64,000 nucleotides of DNA from Palsa-360 sp963719875 (GCA_963719875.1 CAVRDJ010000002.1:1922001-1986000), one strand, 5' to 3'. Shown: positions 8,310 through 17,295, counted from the stretch's first letter. Notes: generated from the letters alone by a model not told the origin. Numbers and translations are program-made.

Positions 8310-9727
8310 GCGCCGCGCCAAAAGAACAGCCGTCAGGAAAATTGTGGGGCGGGCGATTTGACCGCGCTCCCGACGAATTGTTCTATCAATTTCAGCGGTC
8401 GTTCTCGTTTGACCGCCGCCTGCTGCCGTACGAGCTGGCTGTGGACCGGGTGTGGGCAGGCGCGCTCGAATCGGCGGGCATACTTTCCGTCGAGGAAATG
8501 CGCGATACGCTGACCGCCCTCGACAAAATTGCCGAGCGCGCGGCGACCGATTTTGCTTGGCTGGGCGGTTCGCCCGCTGAAGACGTGCACCATTTCGTCG
8601 AGACGGCGCTCGTCGAATATCTCGGCCCACTCGGTTACAAGCTGCACACGGGCCGCAGCCGCAATGAGCTCATCGCCACCGATTTCCGAATGTTCGTGAT
8701 GGAATCCGCGGCGGAAATGCGCGTGGCTGTGGCGCGCTTGATTGCGGCGCTCGTGAACCAGGCCGAAAAAGTGCTTGGAATTCCGATGCCTGGCATGACG
8801 CACATGCAACACGCGCAGCCCATCTTGTTTTCACATTTTTTGCTCGCGCATGCCGAAGCGTTTTTCCGCGATACGGTGCGCCTTGATGCCGCCGAAGCGA
8901 TGGCGGACGCCTGCCCCATGGGCTCGGGCGCGCTTGCGGGCTGCGCGCTCGATGTTGACCGCGGCGCCATTGCGCGCGAACTGGGCTTCTCGCGGCCCAC
9001 GGCCAACAGCCTGGACGCGGCAAGCGACCGCGACTTCGCGCTCGACTATCTGTACGCGCTGGCCGTGATCGCCACGCATCTCTCCCGCCTCGCCGAAGAT
9101 TTCGTTTTGTTCGCGTCGCAGGAGTTCGGTTTCATCGTGCTGCCCGACGAATTTTCGACGGGCAGCAGCCTGATGCCGCAGAAAAAAAATCCCGACGCAT
9201 GGGAGCTTCTGCGCGGCAAGACGGGCCGCGTCACCGCGTCGCTGCACACGCTGCTGACGATGCTCAAAGGACTCCCTTCGAGTTATCAGCGCGATTTGCA
9301 GGAAGACAAGGAACCCGTGTTCGCCGCGCACGATCAAGCGATTGCGATGCTAACCGTCGCAGCGGGCGCCGTCGCCGCCACGCGCCCGAATGAAGCGCGC
9401 CTGCGCGAAGCGGCCTCCGATCCCGCGCTCCTCGCCACGGAAGCCGCGCATTATCTGGTTCGTCGGGGCGCACCGTTCCGCCAGGCGCACGAAATTGTCG
9501 GGCAGATTGTTCGCGAAGCCGAGCGCGCCGGGAAATCATTCTCCGCGCTGCCGATCGAGACGCTGCAAAAGTTTTCTCCGCTGTTCGCGCCGGATTTTTA
9601 CGACGCGTTGAAACTCGAATCCGCGCTGGCCGGTCCGGACGTGGAAGGCGGCACCGCGCCCGCGCGCGTCCGCGACGCGATCGCCGCCGCGAAGGAGCGC
9701 CTGGCCGCGCTGGAGAAAAAATCATGA
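8306..9727 (+). CDS. argH: argininosuccinate lyase
   Basis: A fumarase/aspartase superfamily enzyme that cleaves argininosuccinate to arginine and fumarate. The 473-residue product has KLWGGRFDRAPDELFYQF near the start, HTGRSRNELIATDFR, MTHMQHAQPILFSH and the superfamily signature GSSLMPQKKNPDAWELLRG (near residue 290, catalytic Ser in the GSS loop). Start GTG at 8306 overlaps argG, and the stop overlaps the next ATG (ATGA). In some bacteria the downstream acetyltransferase is fused to ArgH; here it is a separate overlapping gene. Confidence 0.96.
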   Translation: MSAAPKEQPSGKLWGGRFDRAPDELFYQFQRSFSFDRRLLPYELAVDRVWAGALESAGILSVEEMRDTLTALDKIAERAATDFAWLGGSPAEDVHHFVETALVEYLGPLGYKLHTGRSRNELIATDFRMFVMESAAEMRVAVARLIAALVNQAEKVLGIPMPGMTHMQHAQPILFSHFLLAHAEAFFRDTVRLDAAEAMADACPMGSGALAGCALDVDRGAIARELGFSRPTANSLDAASDRDFALDYLYALAVIATHLSRLAEDFVLFASQEFGFIVLPDEFSTGSSLMPQKKNPDAWELLRGKTGRVTASLHTLLTMLKGLPSSYQRDLQEDKEPVFAAHDQAIAMLTVAAGAVAATRPNEARLREAASDPALLATEAAHYLVRRGAPFRQAHEIVGQIVREAERAGKSFSALPIETLQKFSPLFAPDFYDALKLESALAGPDVEGGTAPARVRDAIAAAKERLAALEKKS

Positions 9728-10254
9728 GGGCGCGCGCGGCTCGAATGAGCGACGCGTCCGCGGTGCATCGCGTGATCGCGCACTATGCCGGCGAGGGGCT
9801 CCTCCTCCCGCGCACCGAGGCGGAAATCCGCGAACATATCGCGCGCTTCCTCGTCCTCGTGGAAAAACGCAATGGGGACGACAAAGTACTCGGCTGCGTC
9901 GCGCTCGAACCGTACGGCGCCGACCTCGCCGAAATTCGCTCGCTGGCCGTCGCTCCCGACGCGCGCGGGCAAGGCCGCCACGTCGGCGACCGCTTGATGA
10001 AGGCCGCCATGGACACGGCGCGGCGCCGGAAGATCGCGCGGTTGTTTGCCGTGACGCACCGGCCCGAATTTTTCTCGCGTTACGGATTCACGCCCGGCCC
10101 GCGGCAAATTGTCCCTGAAAAGATCGAGCGCGATTGCGTCACGTGTCCCAAAGAGCGCAAGTGCAATCTGATCGCCACGGTCGCGGTCGTCTGCCCCGAG
10201 CAAGAACTGCTGCCTGTCCTGAACGGAGCGGGAAGAGCGCTCTCAGTGGTGTAG
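9724..10254 (+). CDS. GNAT acetyltransferase, N-acetylglutamate synthase-like
   Basis: The 176-residue GNAT protein has LAEIRSLAVAPDARGQGRHVGDRLM, which carries the acetyl-CoA loop. It also has the tail typical of short ArgA-type synthases: RLFAVTHRPEFFSRYGF, then a lysine and a paired-cysteine stretch ERDCVTCPKERKCN (near residue 140). The position at the end of argRCBDFGH, overlapping argH by ATGA, supports acetylation of glutamate to start the pathway. No amino-acid kinase domain is present, unlike E. coli ArgA. The stop codon TAG is part of a GTAG repeat head, so the 3' end is shaped by a repeat. Confidence 0.8.
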   Translation: MRARAARMSDASAVHRVIAHYAGEGLLLPRTEAEIREHIARFLVLVEKRNGDDKVLGCVALEPYGADLAEIRSLAVAPDARGQGRHVGDRLMKAAMDTARRRKIARLFAVTHRPEFFSRYGFTPGPRQIVPEKIERDCVTCPKERKCNLIATVAVVCPEQELLPVLNGAGRALSVV

Positions 10255-10348
10255 CTCGAGGTTGTCGCTCGAGGTTGTAGCTCGCCTCTTCAGAGGCGAG
10301 GCCTTCCTTTCGTTTGAGAAAAACCTCGGGTCTGAAGACCCGAGCTAC
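10251..10348. repeat. BIME-like repeat, family B, with extra half copy
   Basis: GTAG plus CTCGCCTC-TTCA-GAGGCGAG (10277-10300) is paired with CGGGTCTGAAGACCCGAGCTAC ending at 10348. A partial copy GTAGCTCGAG at 10251-10260 lies at the acetyltransferase stop codon. Loop TTCA and GTAG head match family A although the stem differs. Confidence 0.8.
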
Positions 10349-10383
10349 AACTGAATCTGAAATCATTCTTGGTGATCTGAAAA

Positions 10384-11628
10384 ATGAGCGAACTTCCTTC
10401 GGCCCGCGCCTTGCCGCGCGGGTTTCGTTTTGCTTCCTCTTCCGCTGGCCTCAAGAAGCGCGGCCACACGGGAACGCTTGACGTCGCACTGATCGTTTCC
10501 GACCCTCCGGCGTCGGCCGCGGCCGTCTTCACGCAAAATCTTGTGCAGGCGCCGCCAGTCGTCCTTTCGCGGGAACATGTGCGCGCCTCTGCGGGCGCGA
10601 TGCGCGCCGTCATCGTCAATTCCGGGAATGCCAATTGCTCGGTCGGGCCGGGCGGCATGGTAGCTTCTCGCACGACCGCCGAGCGCGTTGCCGAACTGCT
10701 TGGCTGCGGCGCGCAGCAAGTGGTGGTCTGCTCGACGGGAGTGATCGGCGTGCCGCTTCCGGTCGAGCGTATCCTGAAAGCCGCCCCGAGCCTCGCCAGG
10801 TCGCTCGCATCAACGCTGCACGCCTTCGACGGCCTGACGCGCGCGATCATGACCACGGACACGCGCCCGAAGCGCGCCGCTGCAAGCTGCCGCGTCGGCG
10901 GTATAACCGTGCATGTCGCAGGATGCGCGAAAGGCGCCGGGATGATTCATCCCAACATGGCGACGATGCTTTCGTTTGTGTTCACGGACGCCGCCGTCGC
11001 GCCGGACGTGCTCGACCGCGCGCTACGCGAGGTCGTCGATCGCACCTTCAATTGCATTACAGTGGATGGCGACAGCTCGACCAACGACACGCTTCTTGTG
11101 CTCGCCAACGGCGCCAGCGGCGCGAAGAAAATCACCAAGCCGGGCGGCGCAGATTACAAGAACTTCGTTGCCGCGCTGGAACAGGTTTGCAAAACACTTG
11201 CGATTGGAATTGTCGAGGACGGTGAAGGCGCAACGCACGTCGTCGAAATCGAGGTGCGTGGCGCGCCCAGTGACGCGGCGGCGAAGCAAGTCGCGCAGAC
11301 TATCGCCCTCTCTGCGCTCGTGAAGACGGCCATCGCCGGGGCGGATCCCAACTGGGGGCGCATCCTAGCCGCCGCCGGCCGCTCTGGAGTTCCATTCAAT
11401 CCCGACCATGCGGAGATTTGGCTGGGTGGAATGAAAATGTATGGCCCGCCGAAAGGCGCAAGCTATTCCATCGCGCTACCTCTCGACGAACGAACCGCGC
11501 ATCGCCGCCTGCTCGAAAAAAATGTTCCGATCGTTGTCGATTTGCACAACGGCCGCGGCTCCGCGCGCATGTGGACCTGCGATTTCACGCAGGAATACGT
11601 CCATATCAACGCCAGCTACCGCACATAG
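10384..11628 (+). CDS. argJ: glutamate N-acetyltransferase ArgJ, probably bifunctional
   Basis: ArgJ transfers the acetyl group from N-acetylornithine to glutamate, releasing ornithine; bifunctional forms also use acetyl-CoA. The 414-residue precursor holds the self-cleavage and nucleophile motif KGAGMIHPNMATMLSFVF, whose Thr in ATML starts the beta chain (near residue 197), then FNCITVDGDSSTNDT. It lies on the same strand as the arg operon but is separated from it by a 130-base gap holding a BIME. Because a GNAT synthase is also present, ArgJ may mainly recycle acetyl groups. Mono- versus bifunctionality cannot be told from sequence alone. Confidence 0.94.
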   Translation: MSELPSARALPRGFRFASSSAGLKKRGHTGTLDVALIVSDPPASAAAVFTQNLVQAPPVVLSREHVRASAGAMRAVIVNSGNANCSVGPGGMVASRTTAERVAELLGCGAQQVVVCSTGVIGVPLPVERILKAAPSLARSLASTLHAFDGLTRAIMTTDTRPKRAAASCRVGGITVHVAGCAKGAGMIHPNMATMLSFVFTDAAVAPDVLDRALREVVDRTFNCITVDGDSSTNDTLLVLANGASGAKKITKPGGADYKNFVAALEQVCKTLAIGIVEDGEGATHVVEIEVRGAPSDAAAKQVAQTIALSALVKTAIAGADPNWGRILAAAGRSGVPFNPDHAEIWLGGMKMYGPPKGASYSIALPLDERTAHRRLLEKNVPIVVDLHNGRGSARMWTCDFTQEYVHINASYRT

Positions 11629-11634
11629 GTTGAA

Positions 11635-11706
11635 GTAGCGCATGCTTCAGCCTGCGGGTTTTGGTCCATGCAAGTACGAACCCCCACAGGCTGAAGCCTG
11701 CGCTAC
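11635..11706. repeat. BIME-like repeat, family A
   Basis: GTAGCG head at 11635, stem around GCTTCAGCCTGC, spacer, and inverted copy ending CTAC at 11706. It fills the gap between the convergent argJ and acyl-CoA synthetase genes. Confidence 0.85.
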
Positions 11707-11722
11707 CAAATCGGCCCACAAT

Positions 11723-13351
11723 TCAGCTCTCCCACTTCCAACCGACGAACTGCTCGCGCAAGGCCATCTTCCGGAATTTCCCCACCGACGTGCGCGGAAT
11801 TTCCTTGGCGAACACAAACGCGTCGGGCAATTGCCACTTCGCAAATTTCGCGGCCAGAAATTCGCGCAATTCCGCGGGCTCCGCTTTCGCTCCTTCATTC
11901 AGCACGACGACGGCCAGCGGCCGCTCCTGCCATTTGGGATGCGGGACGCCGATGACGGCGGCTTCTTTTACGGCGGGGTGCCCCATCAGCGCATTTTCCA
12001 GATCGAGCGAACTGATCCACTCGCCGCCGGACTTGATCAAGTCCTTGCTGCGGTCGACCAGCTTGAGGTAGCCGTCTTCATCGATCTGGCCCATATCCCC
12101 AGTGCGCAGCCAGCCGTCGGGCGACCATTTCCAAGATTCTTCCGGCATATTGTAGTAGGACGCGGCGATCCATGGTCCGCGCAATTCGATCTCGCCGACA
12201 GTCGCACCGTCGTGCGGCGCAGGCGTGCCGTCGGGCCGCATAATGCGTGCCTGCACGATCGTTGCAGGGATGCCCTGCTTTAGGCGTTGCGCGTATTTCT
12301 TGTCTTCGCTCCACGAATCCATGTGCGGGCGCAGTTGTGAACACGTGGCGTGCGGCGTCGTCTCCGTCATGCCAAACAAGCTGACCAGCGTGATGCCGTG
12401 GCGGTCAAAGCCGCGCATCAGCGCCTCGGACGAAGCCGCTCCGCCCACCAGCAGGCGAATCGGCCAGGAAAATTTCCAGCGCCCCGGATATTTGTCGAGC
12501 GCGTCGAGGACGCCGAAAAAAATCGTCGGCACGCCGAGCGAGGCCGTCACCCGCTCCTGCTCCATCAAATCGAGGATTCCTTCGGCGTCGGCAAACGGTC
12601 CGGGCAAGACCACCTTCGATCCGGCCAGGGCCGAAGTATACGGAATGCCCCACCCATTCGCGTGAAACAGCGACGCGATCTGCAAGATCGTGTCTCGCGC
12701 GGAAACGGCGAAGGAATTGACACCGCAACAATCGAGCGAATGAAGCACCAGGGCGCGATGCGAATAGACGACGCCTTTCGAGCGCCCCGTCGTGCCGGAG
12801 GTGTAGCACATTGCCGCCGCTTCGTTTTCGTCGATCTGCGGATAGTTGAACTCTTCGCTTGCGCCAGCGAGCAGATCTTCATAGCCGTCGCACCCGCCCG
12901 GGGTCTCGCCGCCTCCGAACGGCACCACGATCACGCGCTCGAATTTCACCTGGTCGCGGAATTTCTCAAAAACGGGCAGCAACACGTCGTCGACGATCAG
13001 GAAACGGTCGCCCGCATGGTTCGCTATGAAAGCAATTTCATCGGGATGCAGGCGCAAATTCAGGGTGTGCAGCACGCCGCCCGCAACCGGCACGCCGAAA
13101 TAAGCCTCCATGTGTTCGGTTTGATTCCACAGGAGCGTGGCCACGCGGTCTCCGCGCCGAAGGCCGAGGCCGGTGAGCGCGTTCGCCAGGCGGCGTGAGC
13201 GCCGGTAGAGGTCTCCCCAGGTGGATCGCGCCAATCTTCGGTCCGGCTGGCGGGCGACGATCTCCACGTTGCCGAATATTCCTCCGGCGCGTTCGAGCAG
13301 CGCCGTCACGGTCAGCGGAAAATCCATCATCAAGCCACGCATAGGCCTCAT
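11723..13351 (-). CDS. fatty acyl-CoA synthetase (AMP-forming)
   Basis: The 542-residue protein belongs to the acyl-adenylate-forming superfamily. It has the P-loop-like motif YTSGTTGRSKGVVYSHRAL (near residue 190), FGMTETTP, DGWLRTGDMGQIDEDGYLKLVDRSKDLIKSGGEWIS and the C-terminal catalytic lysine region PRTSVGKFRK. It activates a carboxylic acid with ATP and loads it onto CoA. Length and motifs fit medium/long-chain fatty acyl-CoA ligases near FadD, but the substrate is not readable from sequence. Several ATGs crowd the start (13351, 13342, 13330, 13327). It is divergent from the RNA-binding protein gene. Confidence 0.9.
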   Translation of the reverse strand: MRPMRGLMMDFPLTVTALLERAGGIFGNVEIVARQPDRRLARSTWGDLYRRSRRLANALTGLGLRRGDRVATLLWNQTEHMEAYFGVPVAGGVLHTLNLRLHPDEIAFIANHAGDRFLIVDDVLLPVFEKFRDQVKFERVIVVPFGGGETPGGCDGYEDLLAGASEEFNYPQIDENEAAAMCYTSGTTGRSKGVVYSHRALVLHSLDCCGVNSFAVSARDTILQIASLFHANGWGIPYTSALAGSKVVLPGPFADAEGILDLMEQERVTASLGVPTIFFGVLDALDKYPGRWKFSWPIRLLVGGAASSEALMRGFDRHGITLVSLFGMTETTPHATCSQLRPHMDSWSEDKKYAQRLKQGIPATIVQARIMRPDGTPAPHDGATVGEIELRGPWIAASYYNMPEESWKWSPDGWLRTGDMGQIDEDGYLKLVDRSKDLIKSGGEWISSLDLENALMGHPAVKEAAVIGVPHPKWQERPLAVVVLNEGAKAEPAELREFLAAKFAKWQLPDAFVFAKEIPRTSVGKFRKMALREQFVGWKWES

Positions 13352-13432
13352 TTCTTCGATCCAGGATGCCGCATCCTACCATCATATTTCCCGGATTTCG
13401 CGCGGAACGTAGTGTCCGCCGTCAGGCGAGCG

Positions 13433-13459
13433 TTAACATATTTATTAAATAGTTATACT
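13433..13459 (+). promoter_or_regulatory. possible promoter of the RRM gene
   Basis: An AT-rich island in GC-rich DNA holds TTAACA (13433-13438) and TATACT (13454-13459), 15 bases apart, which is shorter than ideal. If used, it would give a 5' leader of about 165 bases before the TTG start. Confidence 0.4.
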
Positions 13460-13630
13460 CCAATCTTTCTGTTGACGGACGTTCAAATTTGGAGCAAGAT
13501 TCGCCCGGAGCTGAAGTGCGTCTCTTGTCGGTTGCTCTGGGTTCCAGCCCAAGTTCCCCGATCTCGACCCTGCCCTCTTCAGTCCCCGGTTCCGTGGGTC
13601 CGTATTGCCACGGCCAGAAGGAGTCTCGCA

Positions 13631-14047
13631 TTGAAGAAACTTTACGTCGGCAATCTGCCGTTTCAGGCTACCGAAGAGCAACTCAGCGCCTTATTTACGC
13701 AGACGGGAGTCACCGCGGCGAATGTCACCCTGGTGCGCGACCGTTTTTCCGGGCAACCACGCGGGTTCGGATTTGTCGAGGTCAATAGCGATGAGGAAGC
13801 CGAGCGCGCCATCCAGGGATTGAACGGCCACGATTTCATGGGCCGCAACATTGTCGTCAACGAAGCCCGGCCTCCGCGAGAAGGTGGCGGCGGTGGGGGA
13901 GGACGGGGACCCGGCGGCGGCGGTGGCCGGGGTGGCGGGGGCGGAGGACGAGGGGGCGGTGGTGGTGGCCGTGGCGGTGGTGGTGGCGGCAGGGATCGCG
14001 ACCGCGGGGATCGCGGCGGCGGTGGCGGCGGAGACCGCCGCTGGTAA
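13631..14047 (+). CDS. RRM RNA-binding protein with glycine-rich tail
   Basis: The 138-residue protein has a single RNA recognition motif over residues about 1-80. RNP2 is LYVGNL and RNP1 is RGFGFVEV. A tail of about 55 residues consists almost only of Gly and Arg with some Asp. Such small RRM proteins occur in cyanobacteria and other bacteria and bind single-stranded RNA, often under cold stress. The start is a TTG at 13631, because AGAAGGAG at 13616-13623 sits 7 bases upstream and the RRM begins right there. Reading from 13412 would add a non-conserved head. A strong terminator follows. Confidence 0.9.
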   Translation: MKKLYVGNLPFQATEEQLSALFTQTGVTAANVTLVRDRFSGQPRGFGFVEVNSDEEAERAIQGLNGHDFMGRNIVVNEARPPREGGGGGGGRGPGGGGGRGGGGGGRGGGGGGRGGGGGGRDRDRGDRGGGGGGDRRW

Positions 14048-14083
14048 TCGCGCCGCACAACTCAGAAATTCAAATCTTGAGCC

Positions 14084-14117
14084 GGGGAGCCCGCCGAGGT
14101 GGGCTCCCCGTTTTTTT
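14084..14117 (+). terminator. intrinsic terminator after the RRM gene
   Basis: GGGGAGCCC (14084-14092) pairs with GGGCTCCCC (14101-14109), followed by a G and seven Ts. It ends the RRM transcript. Confidence 0.9.
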
Positions 14118-14390
14118 GTGATTTTGTTTGCTCTCCCCTTGTCCTCACGAAAAAATTAGTCCCCGCTGAATGATGTACGAAGAGTAACGAACCATTGGGA
14201 TGACTATGCCGCAGTATGTTAAGTAGTGTGTTTACAATCGGTTGTAATTGGTACTTCTGTCCCCCCACGATGAACCGGTTGTCCCATAGGAAAGGAAACT
14301 CCCATTACTTATAGTCCGATTGCGGGAACGACCGTGGTTTTAAATTTGAAAATGGGCATCCCGGACTCGGTATGGCTTAGATGGAGACTT
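14118..14390 (+). promoter_or_regulatory. leader of the HD-GYP gene with an inverted repeat
   Basis: This stretch has no credible gene. It contains a perfect inverted repeat TTACAA-TCGG-TTGTAA at 14232-14247 in an AT-rich patch, which could be a regulator site. No convincing promoter pair could be assigned. Confidence 0.3.
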
Positions 14391-15803
14391 ATGGCACCCT
14401 TTAACGCTACTGAACCTAATGAGACGTCCTCCTCGATCCGCCTGTCCGAGATCATCTCCGCGCTTTCCTACGCCCTGGACCTGACCGAAGGCCAGCCCAT
14501 GGGCCATTCCGTCCGAGCTTGCATGATTGGGATGCGGCTTGCGCAGCAGATTGGCATGAGCGGGGACGACCAAGCCGACCTTTATTATGCGCTGCTGCTC
14601 AAAGATGCGGGATGCAGCAGCAACGCCTCCCGACTGTTTCACATCTTGAACGCGGACGATATTCGGGCCAAAGGCGACGTGAAAACGACGGACTGGACGC
14701 GCGTGGGATACGAGAGTCTGCACTATGCGCTGACGCACGTCGCTACCGGAATGCCGTTTCTGCAGCGCATGCAAAGGCTCTTCCAGGTCGCCGCAACTCA
14801 GCAACAGGATTCGTGCACGCTGGTCAAGATTCGTTGCGAACGCGGCGCCTACATTGCCAAACAACTGGGATTCTCCGACTCTATTTCCGCCGGCATTTAC
14901 AATCTGGACGAGCACTGGAACGGACGCGGTTATCCAGACGGGCTCCGCAAGAACGAAATCCCGCTGTTCTCAAGAATCGCGAATCTCTCGCAGACGCTGG
15001 ATGTCTTCTTCAATGCTCGTGGCCCCGAAGCAGCGGTCCAAGCCGCGCAGAAGCGCAGCGGCCGCTGGTTTGATCCCGATCTGGTGAAGGCGGCCGCTTC
15101 CCTGGCAAATTCAGGTGAGATGTGGAAGGGCCTGCACGACAAAGACTTGCTCCAGAAGATTGCCTCGCTTGAACCGGAACATCGCCAAGTGACGGCCACC
15201 GAGGACTCGATCGACAAGATCTGCATCGCCTTCGCGGAAGTCATCGACGCCAAGTCGCCATTTACCTATCGCCATTCCAGCGGTGTTGCCGACGCAGCCG
15301 TGGAGATCGGGCAGTGGTTTGGCATGAACCCCAAGAGCCTGAAGCTGCTTCGCCGAGCGGCGCTGTTGCACGACATCGGCAAATTGAGCGTGTCCAACGC
15401 GATCCTGGAGAAACCCGGCGAGCTGACGGGCGAGGAATGGATCTCCGTCAAGGCCCACCCGTACTACACGCTCGAGATTCTGAGAAAAATTCCCGGCTTC
15501 GACCGGCTCAGCCAGGACGCCGCCGCTCATCACGAAAAACTGGATGGATCCGGATACTGGCGCGGCTGGGGTTCGGAGCAACTTTCCCGCTTTGCGCGGA
15601 TCTTGGCGGTGGCGGACATTTTCGATGCGCTCCATTCCAAGAGGCCCTACCGGGCCGGGATTCCCCTTGAAAAAGTTTTCCAAATCCTACGCAACGAGGC
15701 GCCGCACGCCCTCGATTTGCCGTGTGTCGAAGCGCTGATCGCTTCCAAAACGAATTCCGAACCACTGGCTTTCCTTCAGCCGGAAATTGCAGTCGCAACT
15801 TAA
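14391..15803 (+). CDS. tandem HD-GYP domain protein (c-di-GMP phosphodiesterase-like)
   Basis: The protein (470 residues from the ATG at 14391, preceded by GGAG) holds two HD-GYP-like modules. The first, residues about 15-215, keeps a GYP-type loop DEHWNGRGYPDG, but its HD pair reads KD (LLLKDAG). The second, about 270-455, keeps the metal-binding residues LLHDIGKLSV, HPYYTLEIL and AHHEKLDGSGYW, with GYW in place of GYP. Active HD-GYP proteins hydrolyse cyclic dinucleotides, so catalysis most likely resides in the second module and the first may be regulatory. Starts at 14334 and 14352 are possible. No receiver or sensor domain is fused. Confidence 0.85.
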   Translation: MAPFNATEPNETSSSIRLSEIISALSYALDLTEGQPMGHSVRACMIGMRLAQQIGMSGDDQADLYYALLLKDAGCSSNASRLFHILNADDIRAKGDVKTTDWTRVGYESLHYALTHVATGMPFLQRMQRLFQVAATQQQDSCTLVKIRCERGAYIAKQLGFSDSISAGIYNLDEHWNGRGYPDGLRKNEIPLFSRIANLSQTLDVFFNARGPEAAVQAAQKRSGRWFDPDLVKAAASLANSGEMWKGLHDKDLLQKIASLEPEHRQVTATEDSIDKICIAFAEVIDAKSPFTYRHSSGVADAAVEIGQWFGMNPKSLKLLRRAALLHDIGKLSVSNAILEKPGELTGEEWISVKAHPYYTLEILRKIPGFDRLSQDAAAHHEKLDGSGYWRGWGSEQLSRFARILAVADIFDALHSKRPYRAGIPLEKVFQILRNEAPHALDLPCVEALIASKTNSEPLAFLQPEIAVAT

Positions 15804-15829
15804 TCCAATAGAAAAGGAGCAGATCCAAA

Positions 15830-17149
15830 ATGAAGTTCCGCAGAAACCTTTCCCTGTTCATTATCGTATTTGCATTTTTTGCAGTTTCAGCCTCCGCACA
15901 GGATTTTTACTGGAATTCGGCGAGCACACGATCGTTGGCCCTCGGCGGGGTTTATGTCCCGTCCACCTCGGATGCCATCGGCGCTCTATCTACCAACCCG
16001 GCGGGATTGACGTATCTCCGCAGCCCGTCGCTCGATTTGAGCATGTCCGCGGTGTTTGCGCGCGGCTCGTTCAGCAATTCGGCAAACGCGAACTCCCCGA
16101 TGACCACGTCGCCGGGCGTCATCCCTTACGGCGCCTTTGGGATGCCGATCGGCAAGTCGCGTTTCAGCTTCGGTGTTGGATTTGCGCCTGACCTGGTTTC
16201 GGTGTCGGACTGGAACTACGTCGACCCTCCCGGCAAGGCCGGGGTTACCTATGGAATGCAGGAAAATAAATCGGCGATTCTCGCGGGCCGCGCGATGGTT
16301 GGCGTGAGCTATGCCTTCAATCATAAGCTGTCCCTCGGCGTGACCGCAGGCGCCGACTACAACTCAAACACTCTCCACGCCCCATATATCTTCCAGAGCC
16401 AACCGACACTGGCGGGTTACAAGACTCTGTTGGACCTTCATACCTATGGCACTGGCTGGAACATGAGCATCGGCGCGATGTTCGAGCCCACCAAGAACCT
16501 GGATTTTGGAGTGGCCTGGAAGTCGCACACCGTCATCGTCACCAACGGCTTGGCCTCGGGCAATGCCAGCGCCCTGTTCACAGCGCTGGGAGCCAATACT
16601 GCTTCCAACTTTTCCTATAACGCGTCCGTGAAGAATATCCTGCCGCAGTCGGTGAATGCCAACATCGCCTGGCACATGAACCCGCGATGGGTTCTTGTGT
16701 TCCAGACCGATTGGGTGAACTGGAGCAACGCCTTCGTGAATTTGCCGGTCACGCTGACCAACGGCTCAAATAGCACCATCAACGCGGTGGCGGGTTCCTC
16801 GACGCTGGTTGACGGCGTGCCCCTGAATTGGAAAGATCAATACTCTTTCCACGGCGGTGTCGAGCGGCTCCTGACCGAGAGCACATCGCTCCGGTTCGGC
16901 TACGCGCATGGAAACGACCCGGTCCCGAGCGGCACGCTGACGCCTATGACCGCGGCCATCATGACGAATCAGCTTTCCACCGGTTTCGCTTATCACCGCG
17001 GCCGTTCGCGCGTGGACTTCGCCTACACGTACGACCCCACTTCCCAACAGCAGGTGCAGCAAAGCAATCTGCTCTCCGGCGAATACAACAACAGCACGGA
17101 TCGAGTCGGGCTGCAGTCTCTGACGCTCGGCTACTCGTTCCAGTTCTAA
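15830..17149 (+). CDS. FadL/OmpP1/TodX-type outer-membrane transport protein
   Basis: The 439-residue precursor has a clear signal peptide (residues 1-23, cut after SASA-Q). The mature N-terminus, with STRSLALGGVYVPSTSDAIGALS and TNPAGLTYL, matches the FadL hatch region. Alternating beta-strand patterns follow, and it ends LGYSFQF with a terminal Phe, typical of outer-membrane barrels. Members import hydrophobic compounds such as long-chain fatty acids or aromatics. The acyl-CoA synthetase nearby would fit fatty-acid uptake, but it lies on the other strand, so the link is only suggestive. It follows the HD-GYP gene by 26 bases and may share its transcript. Confidence 0.85.
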   Translation: MKFRRNLSLFIIVFAFFAVSASAQDFYWNSASTRSLALGGVYVPSTSDAIGALSTNPAGLTYLRSPSLDLSMSAVFARGSFSNSANANSPMTTSPGVIPYGAFGMPIGKSRFSFGVGFAPDLVSVSDWNYVDPPGKAGVTYGMQENKSAILAGRAMVGVSYAFNHKLSLGVTAGADYNSNTLHAPYIFQSQPTLAGYKTLLDLHTYGTGWNMSIGAMFEPTKNLDFGVAWKSHTVIVTNGLASGNASALFTALGANTASNFSYNASVKNILPQSVNANIAWHMNPRWVLVFQTDWVNWSNAFVNLPVTLTNGSNSTINAVAGSSTLVDGVPLNWKDQYSFHGGVERLLTESTSLRFGYAHGNDPVPSGTLTPMTAAIMTNQLSTGFAYHRGRSRVDFAYTYDPTSQQQVQQSNLLSGEYNNSTDRVGLQSLTLGYSFQF

Positions 17150-17209
17150 GCGGCCCGCCGCTGTAAAGAGCGGCGCCGCAATCGCATTCCGAAAAGTCTG
17201 CTTGAACGG

Positions 17210-17249
17210 AACCGGGGAGTCCGCCGCGGCGGACTCCCCGGTTTTATTT
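17210..17249 (+). terminator. intrinsic terminator after the FadL-type gene
   Basis: A perfect palindrome with 15-base arms (17212-17226 and 17227-17241, core CCGCCGCGGCGG) is followed by TTTTATTTT. Confidence 0.9.
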
Positions 17250-17255
17250 TCCGGG

Positions 17256-17295
17256 TTGTCAAGGACCTTGGAATAGTCTATGCTTTCCCTAGGAG
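17256..17295 (+). promoter_or_regulatory. promoter and Shine-Dalgarno of the first toxin-antitoxin pair
   Basis: TTGTCA (17256-17261), a 17-base spacer and TATGCT (17279-17284) form a good sigma-70 promoter. AGGAG at 17291-17295 sits six bases before the ATG, so the leader would be only about ten bases. Confidence 0.65.

Noticed and set aside
13412..13630. N-terminal extension of the RRM protein from 13412
   Set aside because: The residues do not resemble any domain, the stretch overlaps a likely promoter, and the TTG at 13631 has a strong Shine-Dalgarno.
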